15,000 nucleotides of DNA from Penaeus vannamei. Lineage: Eukaryota; Arthropoda; Malacostraca; Decapoda; Penaeidae. The stretch lies in contig NC_091555.1 in the NCBI RefSeq assembly GCF_042767895.1, positions 10,778,124 to 10,793,123 on the forward strand, read 5' to 3'. A program made the position numbers and the translations under genes. Every line of letters begins with the position of its first letter. Position 1 is the stretch's first letter. Positions 7,901 to 15,000 of the stretch are shown one piece after another. Under the pieces are notes generated by a model. The model saw nothing but the letters and a program-made list of their open reading frames with translations, had not been told where the DNA came from and did not search any database.

Positions 7901-8230
7901 AGGTATATTGTTCAGCTACTGTACTTCGGAAAATAATGGAAGTTCCAAACATTGAAGTAAATAACGATCCCCAATTTCCTCCGGGAATTAGAAACGTTAT
8001 ACTTTCTAACTTTTGAAAAGTTTTGTTGTCTCAATAAAGTTTGTTGCGCGGTACTCTCCTCTCCCTAATTGGAGCCTAAGAACATACTGACGTATAAATT
8101 CTGCTTCAAATCCTTTCACTTATTTCAAAATGTAAAAACGCGGCTTATCATCGCATCCAACAGCGAGAGCGTAAACAAACGACTCACGTTATTACCCGAC
8201 AGCCAAACAAACTCTGAAACCATTATTATA
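7901..8230. other. AT-richer unique sequence
   Basis: No gene is assigned. It contains the near-perfect inverted repeat AACTTTT-G-AAAAGTT (8008-8022) and CAATAAAG (8032-8039), which could be a poly(A) signal or a posterior-Hox/Caudal-type site. Confidence 0.45.
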
Positions 8231-8600
8231 TCAACTGTATACATGCCGTGCGTGCTCGCCAGCGCTGCCAACGAGAGCCAAGCAACCCCGCGCTCCAGCC
8301 ACCAGTAAATGCGCCAGTCAGGGCTGCCAACCGCACTCATAAGCTGGCAAAATTTATGGGCCTTGACGCGCACGGTCGCCGTCGCCGCCAGACCAGTGCT
8401 CGGCCGCCCTACACGCCCCCGCGATGCCCGCAGGTCACGCCGGGTCAGCGAGAGCCTAGCAACCGGCGACCGGCTTCGCGCCACTCAGGTAGTCGGCGGC
8501 GACGGCGTGCGTGGCGGCCCGACACAGGCCGTTCGCACGCCGTTCAGCCGACGCGATGCTTGAATTTAAGAGCGCATAACTCCGCGCCGTAAGTGTTCCG
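8231..8600. other. GC-rich island with a dispersed 16-bp duplication and a donor-like end
   Basis: CGAGAGCCNAGCAACC occurs at 8272-8287 and 8449-8464 with one mismatch. CTGCCAAC also occurs twice (about 8265 and 8324). The + frame 8248-8592 (114 codons) is Arg/Pro/Ser-rich. It stays open exactly until the TAA inside a canonical donor GTAAGTG (8589-8595), so it could be an exon. A competing minus frame (8125-8484) and the composition argue for caution. No domain is recognised. Confidence 0.3.
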
Positions 8601-8647
8601 CATAATTGATTCTAATTCACTTTACGATCTTTTGAGGTCCGCCGCGG

Positions 8648-8700
8648 AGTGGGCGGTCCCGCCCTCGTAAAAAGCGGCGTGTTGTGGCGTGGGCGGGGCT
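8648..8700 (+). promoter_or_regulatory. GC-box/EGR cluster with GGGCGG hairpin
   Basis: GCGTGGGCGG (8687-8696) is an exact EGR-family site overlapping GGGCGGGGC (8691-8699), a Sp1/KLF GC box. GAGTGGGCGG lies at 8648-8656. The latter is part of the inverted repeat GGGCGG-TC-CCGCCC (8651-8664). Promoter-like motif content, but no start site is proven. Confidence 0.35.
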
Positions 8701-8719
8701 CGGAAATGAAGAGGGGAGC

Positions 8720-9145
8720 GGAGTCCGAAGGGCTGCAGCGATGGGGATGAAAACAAAGCTGAGGCGAGTACGAGGGAAATGAGGAAGGCCGACGGCAGTT
8801 AATTCCAATCTGAGTTACTGGCGATTTAGGGAAATGGATTGCATCATGTTCTGCAACTGTCTCAATGGCCCGAGTTGGTGCATTAAGCTGAATGTCTCTT
8901 AATGAATAAACAAACGACAATTCAAACCCTGGAGTTTTAGGACATCCTAGAATTAAGATAATAGACTGCTAAATTGTATTTGCAGCGAGCGCGGAGTGAT
9001 ATTGGAAATGTCAATAAACCCGGAATGAATCTTGCTTCTCGACAACTTTCATAAAATCTCGAGTATTCTTGTTGCCCGGAAAATAAGTCCTATTTAAAGC
9101 CCCCTTTCTTCCCATGCAGTTCGGTCCAGACATGCAATAAAGGGC
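8720..9145. other. Unique sequence with acceptor-like, TATA-like and AATAAA motifs
   Basis: CTAAATTGTATTTGCAG (ends 8985) is a good acceptor. The frame directly after it is open for 22 codons to a TAA at about 9052. AATAAA occurs at about 8905, 9013 and 9136. TATTTAAAG (9091-9099) lies 27 bases before CAGTTC. It could be a small 3' terminal exon or a promoter. The evidence conflicts and none is decisive. Confidence 0.25.
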
Positions 9146-9440
9146 CGGCGTTACGAGGCTCGCCTGCCCCGCTGCGCCTTATGCGGCGCTGGCCGTGACG
9201 AACTCGGATTTCTGTCGCTCGTCAAGGCGATTGGCGCGAGCGATCTGCGCGCGATGGCGCCGGCACAAGGCACGGCCGCAGCACGAGTTGGAGAGGGGGG
9301 GGGGGGGGGTTGCTCCTTTTCTCGGGTGCGAAGCAGTTGCTCAACTTGGGGATCGTTTCGCTGCCGCCGATGAAATACTGGAATTGCCTGCGCCATCAAA
9401 CACCTTCGAAACACGAATGGAAACCTATGTGGGCTGAAAA
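9146..9440. other. GC-rich island with G15 run
   Basis: The CpG-rich sequence includes GATTGGC (inverted CCAAT, about 9229) and a G run at 9295-9309. Short frames on both strands are interrupted in sense by the poly-G and are not assigned. Confidence 0.4.
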
Positions 9441-9481
9441 CTTCAATGCGTATCCAATTCCTACTAAATCATAATTCAGCG

Positions 9482-9491
9482 TGATTTATGG
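9482..9491 (+). promoter_or_regulatory. Hox/Exd(Pbx)-type composite TGATTTATGG
   Basis: The decamer is an exact match to the TGATTTATGG composite preferred by posterior Hox proteins with Exd/Pbx. It lies 50 bases upstream of a TATA box. Similar TTTATGG cores occur at about 8355 and 10241. Confidence 0.3.
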
Positions 9492-9540
9492 TATGATTAT
9501 CTACACATGCTGCACGAGGGCCCAGCCATGCTTAATGGTC

Positions 9541-9547
9541 TATAAAA
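9541..9547 (+). promoter_or_regulatory. TATA box TATAAAA
   Basis: TATAAAAT is followed at about 30-38 bases by CCATCACTT, a weak initiator. A GC-rich stretch of about 320 bases then ends in a canonical donor GTGAGTAT at 9895, so a TATA-driven 5' exon of roughly 9575-9894 is possible. The first AUG, at about 9632, opens only 32 codons. A 97-codon frame starts at 9732 but reads through the donor. A minus frame (9581-9856) overlaps it. Confidence 0.22.
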
Positions 9548-9827
9548 TGCCCTGTATCTAATCGCCATCTTTACCATCACTTAGGGATTTCTCTGCTGGC
9601 CAGCCTCGAGCCCTGCGGGCGCCCGCTGCGCGATGCCTCCCTCGGCTTCCTCGCGCAAAGTCAAAGAAAGTTCCATTTCCTCCCTAACGCCTCTGCTAAT
9701 CCGTCCCGACACTTGCGCCGAGCCGCTGTAATTGGCTTTCTCCTCAGCTGCTTCCGCGGCCTTATCGAGGTCGCGGCAGACAGCGCGCCAACGCCGTCGC
9801 GCTCGCCTCGGACTTAATTTTAATGCC

Positions 9828-9858
9828 TCGTGGGATGCTGCCGGAAAGCATCCCATGA
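9828..9858. other. Strong hairpin (9-bp perfect stem, extendable to 12)
   Basis: TGGGATGCT (9831-9839) pairs perfectly with AGCATCCCA (9847-9855) across a 7-base loop. In RNA the stem extends to 12 pairs with one G-U. It lies within the putative 5' exon ahead of the donor at 9895. Confidence 0.75.
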
Positions 9859-9899
9859 TTTTCGCTTCCGGCGGTGCAGATACCTCGCTCTATGTGAGT

Positions 9900-10500
9900 A
9901 TCAGTGTCGAGTCTGTGGGCATCTCCTGTGAGGACGAGGCAGCGCCAGCAGTCGAGAGAACATCAAACAAAACACATGGCTGTGGCGGCGGAGAGAAGAG
10001 TCCCCGTCTTTTCAGTTTCCTGTGAATGTTTCCAGATCTAAATGAGGCGAAATTCCAATGAAGCCGGAGAGGAAAAATAAGAAACCAAGGACGCAGAGAA
10101 ACTAAAATACCCCCTATGAGTCCACTCGCAGAGGATTCCCATGCGGCTGGAATTCATCTGAGCGAACAAACGTTCATTTTCTCACGAGCAGCGCCTCATA
10201 AACCCCCTAAACGTTTGCTCGGCGTTGTTCCCGCCAACGTTTATGGCTGTCTGTGTAATGCATTCGACGCCTTAAACTGCCCGGCTGCACGCGGAGGGCC
10301 TTGTAAGAAACGTTGCCAGGGATTACGGGCGGTGCTTCGTGGAGTCCTGGATCTGCCTTACACACGCGAGGCGCAATTAAACGTGCGGGAAAACTGTGAT
10401 AACACGCATCACCGACATGACATCTTCGCGATAAACACGCACGCAGAAGTGTCGGCCAAAAGTTGCTTAATGCTACGGCGATGCTAAGCTCCCCGCTCAT
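9900..10500. other. Unique sequence without an assigned gene
   Basis: The acceptor-like GTCTTTTCAG (about 10006-10015) is followed by short frames. Two frames of about 97-123 codons overlap on opposite strands (10116-10487 + and 10207-10500 -) and neither shows a domain. CATAAAC and GTTTATG (about 10197 and 10239) form a spaced inverted pair. Confidence 0.4.
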
Positions 10501-10550
10501 CCCAAGGTGCTGACCTTAGAGGAGCTTACCTGAGGCTGCTGACCCCACGC

Positions 10551-10670
10551 TACCACGCCACACCTGTTGACCCCGAGGTGCAAACCCTGTTACCACGCCT
10601 CACCTGTTGACCCTAAGGTGCAAACCCTGCTACCACGCAACACCTGTAGACCCCAAGGTGCAAACCCTGC
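10551..10670. repeat. 40-bp minisatellite, three copies, each with CACCTG
   Basis: Three head-to-tail 40-base copies start at 10551, 10591 and 10631, with 3-4 differences between neighbours. Each begins TACCACGC and contains CACCTGT near position 11, GACCC near position 19 and AGGTGCAAACCC near position 26. A decayed piece with CCCAAGGTGC precedes them at 10501. The repeated CACCTG is a Snail/ZEB/E-protein E-box. On the other strand it reads CAGGTG, which also resembles a splice junction. Confidence 0.95.
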
Positions 10671-10772
10671 GGCTGCCGAGCATGTGCTAAGCCCTTCGTT
10701 ATCTCCCGGTGTCTGATCGCTGCGGCTGATCCGGAGACGAAGCGGACTCGCACCTGAACCCGCGCTGCTTAC

Positions 10773-10848
10773 CTGTGCTGCTTGAGCCTCTCCTGCACGC
10801 CCGAGTTCCAGGGACGGTGGCCACCCTCGCGAGACGACCGAGCCTCAC
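10773..10848 (-). CDS. Candidate internal exon (76 nt), unrecognised product
   Basis: On the minus strand a strong acceptor (ATTCCCTCTGTTTGCAG, ending at 10849) with TTAAT-type branch sequence about 45-50 bases upstream is followed by 76 open bases. The exon closes with a near-consensus donor CAG-GTAAGC (intron from 10772). The flanking intron on the acceptor side is AT-rich and the exon is GC-rich. In the frame with split first and last codons it encodes EARSSREGGHRPWNSGVQER and then LKQH. A second frame is also open. No neighbour exon was found, because the next stretch downstream is the CACCTG minisatellite, and the family is unknown. Confidence 0.38.
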
Positions 10849-10973
10849 CTGCAAACAGAGGGAATACAATGTCAAAAGGACGATAAATAATTAACATAAT
10901 CAAGCTTTCTAAAATATCATAATGGTATTAATAATACTAGCTTAGTTGTAAGTTTGCATTATCACTCTAATTG

Positions 10974-11240
10974 TATTGTTGCTGCTGCTGCTACACCTGC
11001 TTCCACTAGTAATACAATAACTATTACAACAATTATTATAATTATTGGCAGTTTATCATTATCAGCAGTAGAAGTAGTGGTGCTGTTAATTGTATGATTA
11101 TGACTATGTATTATCATTTACTAGAACTACCATCCTCATTGTTAATATTATCATTCTTGTTGCTTTTGTTATGATTATCATTATCATCATCAGTATGACC
11201 ATCACGATTTACATTATTATTATTGTTGTCACTCTTGTTG
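10974..11240. repeat. Degenerate triplet-repeat region (GCT, ATT, ATC, GTT)
   Basis: (GCT)n at about 10981-10992 is followed by interrupted ATT, ATC, AGT and GTT triplets to about 11240. It looks like the 1-300 block in a more decayed form. No gene is seen. Confidence 0.8.
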
Positions 11241-11327
11241 TCGTCAAGTGATGGCAGTTCCAACAGCGACAGCATTCCCCACTCTATCAGCATTTACTTC
11301 TGTGTACAGCAGAGGACAAACAAATAT

Positions 11328-11420
11328 TTCTTTCTCTCTCTCCATCTCCCTCTCCTTCTCCCTCCCCTCTCATTCTCATTTTCATTCTTTCTCTCTCTCT
11401 CCCTCTCTCCCTCTCTTTAT
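11328..11420. repeat. CT-rich microsatellite
   Basis: Interrupted TCTC, TCCC and TTCTC units occur on the top strand. Ser/Leu/Phe frames across it are repeat translations. Confidence 0.92.
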
Positions 11421-11479
11421 CTTGGCCGCCCCTTTCAAAGGTACCATCCTAATCACAAACAACAGAGCACTGCGCCCCG

Positions 11480-11608
11480 ATGCCTACGACATGCCTGGGC
11501 CTCGACATTCTCTACGCCCGCGGATTCGAGGCGGAGGGCGAGGCTCGTGGCTTCTTCGCGCGAATAAATCCACGCGAACCTAAATTGGCGACGATCAAAG
11601 ATGACTGA
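11480..11608 (+). CDS. Small unrecognised ORF (42 aa)
   Basis: This 42-codon frame in a short GC-rich island starts MPTTCLGLDILYARG and ends ATIKDD. Its composition is balanced and most of its third positions are G or C, which is more protein-like than neighbouring frames. No domain is recognised. It is short enough to be chance, or it could be the tail of an exon entering near 11460. Confidence 0.13.
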   Translation: MPTTCLGLDILYARGFEAEGEARGFFARINPREPKLATIKDD

Positions 11609-11689
11609 GTGTTATTAAAGAAAATGGGGGCGAGGGAGGGCCACTTGGGAGGGACACATGTTACTGCGGGACCTCACACGGCGACGCTG

Positions 11690-11955
11690 GTGGACATGTA
11701 CTTGTGCGCGTCTGTGTGCCTGTTCGTGAACGTGTACGGGTGCATGTACGTGTAGCCTACGTGTGTGAGTGCGTGTATGTATGCATGAACGTGTAGTCTA
11801 CGTGTGTGAGTGCGTGTACGTGTGCATGTACGTGTAGTCTACCTGTGTGAGTGCGTGTACGTGTGCATGTACGTGTAGTCTACGTGTGTGAGTGCGTGTA
11901 TGTGTAGCCAATGTGTGCAAGTGCGTGTACGTGTGCATGTGCGTTTGCGTGTGCG
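11690..11955. repeat. 41-bp minisatellite rich in ACGTG cores
   Basis: CTAC starts at 11757, 11798, 11839 and 11880, giving four 41-base periods with few differences (CTACGTGTG, GAGTGCGTG, GTGCATGTACGTGTAG). Partial TG-rich units flank it on both sides. Eleven ACGTG pentamers lie between 11730 and 11933. These are core sites for bHLH-PAS dimers (HIF, Sim and Trachealess with Tango/ARNT), but they may simply reflect a decayed (TG)n origin. Confidence 0.93.
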
Positions 11956-11959
11956 TGGC

Positions 11960-12380
11960 AGCTTTGAGTTTCTGTGCGACATGCTGTTTATGTGTACTAG
12001 CTGTGGCCAGGGCGGCGTGACGGCATGTTTGCTTTGACACGGGAAGAGAGAGAGAAGGAGACACGTTGAGACAAGGATAATTCGGGGGACTTAATTCTTG
12101 TTTATGTCGCCCTTTGGCTTTGCTGATCCTGTCATTTTCTCATTGGAAAAACAAATCCTCATTCTGGCCGCGTGACAGGTTCTCCTCCGTACGCACGCAC
12201 GTACGCACGCCACACGCCCTTATTCACGCCCTCCAGCGCCTGCACTCTGCCCTGACCCGCACGCCCTCAGCCTCGCATGCGCACGCCTTCCACTATGCTT
12301 GCGGGCGCACTTGCACTCTGCCCCCACGCACCGCAACGCACGCTGGCAAAATCCATACACCCTGCAGCGGGAAAAAAACA
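11960..12380. other. Unique sequence, then CACGC-rich stretch
   Basis: Unique DNA to about 12185 is followed by ACGC/CACGCC-rich degenerate repeats to about 12345. These include GCATGCGCA (12275-12283), which resembles an NRF1/Ewg site. No gene is assigned; the + frame 12114-12386 is driven by the degenerate repeats. Confidence 0.5.
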
Positions 12381-12464
12381 GATTAAAGATGAAACCGAAA
12401 ATAGACTAAAAGGAAGATTAAAGAAGATAAGAACGAGAGCCAAGGGAGCGAGGAGAGCGGGTGT

Positions 12465-12545
12465 CCCCCTCCCCCTCCCCCTCTTCCTCGGGCGGCAGGT
12501 GGAGCCCCCCCCCTCCAGTCGAGAGCGGGGAGGGAGGGGGGGGTG
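12465..12545. other. Facing C-run and G-run clusters
   Basis: CCCCCT units (about 12465-12482) and CCCCCCCCC (12505-12513) are followed by GGGGAGGGAGGGGGGGG (12527-12543). Quadruplexes could therefore form on either strand, or the two runs could pair as a hairpin. Confidence 0.65.
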
Positions 12546-13540
<995 letters not shown>

Positions 13541-13589
13541 TAAAATAATTGGATTACAGAAAGCGCACGTGAAAAAATTCTGTAACATT

Positions 13590-14080
13590 TTCTTTCCCCT
13601 CCGCCATTCCCTCCCTCAATATTTTTTTTCTTTACCCCTTTCCCTCCCTCCCTAATTCCCTTTTTTTCTTTGTTCCTTCCCTTCCCCTCCATCATTCCCT
13701 CCCTCAATCCCATCGTCACTTACCTATTTCCCCTCTTCCTCTTCCTCTCCCTCTCCTCTCCTTTCCTTGTTCCCTTTCCCTTCCTTTCCCTCTCCATTTC
13801 CCTCCTCCTCCCCTATTCTCATCATGGCTCCCCCTCCCCTTCCCTCATCCTTCCTCGGACTCTCTCCATCGTTCCCTCCCTTTTCCCCTTTCGTGTACGT
13901 GTGCGTGTATGTATGTGTGTGTGTCCGTGTACATAAAGGTTTCAAACTTCCTATTCCTCTCGCTCCTTCCCTGCCTCTCTCCCTACCTCCTTTCCTAAGC
14001 CCCCCCCCCCCCCCCCCCCTTTCCTTCTACATCCCCCTTTTTCGCCCCGCCCTTTCCTTCTTCACCCCCCCCCCCCCGAT
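13590..14080. repeat. Pyrimidine-rich tract with C20 and C13 runs
   Basis: This C/T-rich stretch contains a duplicated CATTCCCTCCCTCAAT segment (about 13605 and 13692, 87 bases apart), a small TG/TACG islet (about 13893-13925), C20 at 14000-14019 and C13 at 14065-14077. Two strong minus-strand donor-like GTAAGTGA motifs occur here and at about 14352, but lie in low complexity. Confidence 0.93.
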
Positions 14081-14142
14081 ACAAATTCGGTCTCGGGGTC
14101 GCTGCCGTGAATATCGGGTTCCTTCGATCCCTGCGCCGAGAC

Positions 14143-14192
14143 GGGGCCAGGGGGAGGGGAGGGGGGGAGAATGGGGGAGGGAGGGGGAGGGG
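14143..14192 (+). other. G-quadruplex-prone cluster within a C-rich domain
   Basis: At least six G-runs of four to seven bases occur in 50 bases of top strand, embedded between C-rich tracts. The strand of the G-richness is reversed relative to both flanks. Confidence 0.75.
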
Positions 14193-14234
14193 TTGCGACA
14201 GCGCCCTTTGCGTTTTAGGGTTGCTTTTTGCCTT

Positions 14235-14450
14235 CTATTCGCCTTCTTTCTCTCTCTTTATTCCCCTCTTTCTCTCTCTCTCTCTCTCTAAGCTATCTTT
14301 CTCTTTCTCTTTCTCTTTCTCTCTCTCTCTCCCTCCCTCCCTCCTCCCTCCCTCACTTACCTCACTTCCCCCATTTCCTTCTCTCCTTCTTTCTTTCTCT
14401 CCTTCCTTCCTCTCTTTTACACTCCCTCGTGCCTACTTCCTCCATTTCGT
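14235..14450. repeat. (CT)n/(CTTT)n/(CCCT)n microsatellite
   Basis: TCTC arrays (about 14268-14290 and 14323-14332), TTTCTC units and CCCTCCCTC units merge into one pyrimidine tract. Ser/Leu/Pro frames across it are repeat translations. Confidence 0.95.
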
Positions 14451-14621
14451 CCATTAAAGTTGGCGAAGTTCTTGCAACGTTTAAAAAAATAGCATGGCAA
14501 CGAAGATTGCACAACTCTGCAACGTGGAATATGGCATTAAATTCATCTTTAATTATAATCAGTGACATGGCTTAATAATGACATCACGGAGGGCAATGTG
14601 AAGAATACAGATGATGAAAAT
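14451..14621. other. Unique sequence, no gene seen
   Basis: AT-richer unique sequence follows the CT tract. I see no coding frame, splice pair or RNA gene. Confidence 0.55.
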
Positions 14622-14875
14622 CCTTGGAAATGGGTTTGAATTCCCCTTCAGTTGCAGTACAACCCACTGACCTCACTTAACATACCGTAGGGAGCCATGT
14701 TGAAAACAAAAATAAATAAATGAATTAAAAAAAACGGTGAAAAAATATTAGTGAGGAATTCTAGGAAATGGGTTTGAATTCCCCTTCGGTTACAGTACAA
14801 CCAACTGACCTTCGGGAGTAGTATTGAAAACAAATAAAGTAAATAAATAAACGGTGGAAAAATATTAGTAAGGAA
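14622..14875. repeat. Tandem duplication of about 120-137 bp
   Basis: Two copies (about 14622-14758 and 14759-14875) share GGAAATGGGTTTGAATTCCC, CAGTACAACC, CTGACC, TTGAAAACAAA, A-rich AAATAAATAA, ACGGTG and AAAATATTAGT. The second copy lacks about 12-20 bases. GGTTTGAATTCC weakly recalls an RNA polymerase III B box, and each copy carries an A-rich stretch, so a short interspersed element is one possibility. Confidence 0.9.
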
Positions 14876-15000
14876 CAACAACACCAGTCAAAACTAACGA
14901 CGGAAAACGCATGTAAATTCCACAAAATGCCGTCGGATTCGAAAACACAATTTATCGAAATATGGAATATCGTTTTAGCGTACTATGTTTTTCTCTGAAT
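14876..15000. other. AT-rich window end
   Basis: Unique AT-rich sequence to the window edge. Nothing is assigned. Confidence 0.5.

Noticed and set aside
8125..8484. 119-codon minus-strand ORF
   Set aside because: No domain is seen, it overlaps an equally long + strand frame, and stop-poor CpG-rich composition explains its length.
10551..10670. Possible CRISPR-like array
   Set aside because: The 40-bp copies abut directly with no unique spacers and differ from each other; it is a minisatellite in eukaryotic DNA.
14630..14660. Possible tRNA T-arm (GGTTTGAATTCC)
   Set aside because: The B-box match is imperfect and no matching D arm, anticodon stem or acceptor stem could be built around it.

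Overview
This is eukaryotic, very probably crustacean, DNA. It most resembles a penaeid shrimp genome, which is known for extreme microsatellite content. The attribution is inference: I rely on the density and mixture of (TA)n, (CA/TG)n, (GA/CT)n, (ATT/ATC)n, (GAAA)n and poly-C/G tracts between short CpG-containing unique islands, and on the absence of bacterial features such as operons, Shine-Dalgarno sites or compact genes. No gene in the window is recognised by family with confidence. It reads as intergenic or intronic DNA with many simple repeats, some plausible regulatory islands and a few candidate exons.

Layout. 1-915 holds ATT/ATC/AAT triplet repeats whose strand polarity flips near 697. 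968-1186 is a polypyrimidine tract. 1187-1830 is a GC-rich island with a G-quadruplex-prone run and a candidate 31-nt microexon (1769-1799, +). 1838-2017 is a (TG)n array. 2018-3540 is the longest nearly repeat-free stretch; it carries a TATA-like box, two overlapping + strand ORFs (2262-2874), a CTCF-type core and an AP-1 palindrome. 3636-4258 is a (CA)n/(TA)n block. 4262-4860 is GC-rich with a quadruplex motif and a bZIP-site cluster. 4880-5340 is a polypurine (GA)n tract. 5341-5955 is a unique island. 5956-6340 is (CT)n then (CA)n with a GC-alternating, Z-DNA-prone start.

6341-10970 is mostly unique sequence. It includes the best promoter candidate in the window: on the minus strand, TTAATTAA, a TCAGTG initiator, a perfect TGACGTCA and an ATG opening a 100-codon ORF (7407-7709). 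It also holds homeodomain-type sites, an EGR/Sp1 cluster, a Hox/Exd-type site, a TATA box at 9541, a strong hairpin, a 40-bp minisatellite packed with CACCTG, and a well-formed minus-strand candidate exon (10773-10848). 10974-11980 holds degenerate triplets, a CT tract and a 41-bp minisatellite carrying eleven ACGTG cores in its vicinity. 12380-13540 is purine-rich and 13590-14450 pyrimidine-rich on the same strand. 14622-14875 is a tandem duplication of about 120-137 bp.

The long Leu/Ser, Ile/Tyr, Cys/Val, His/Thr and Asn reading frames are translations of microsatellites and are not annotated. I found no new multi-gene system. The most checkable items are the promoter and first exon at 7407-7780, the minus-strand exon at 10773-10848, the microexon at 1769-1799 and the two motif-bearing minisatellites.
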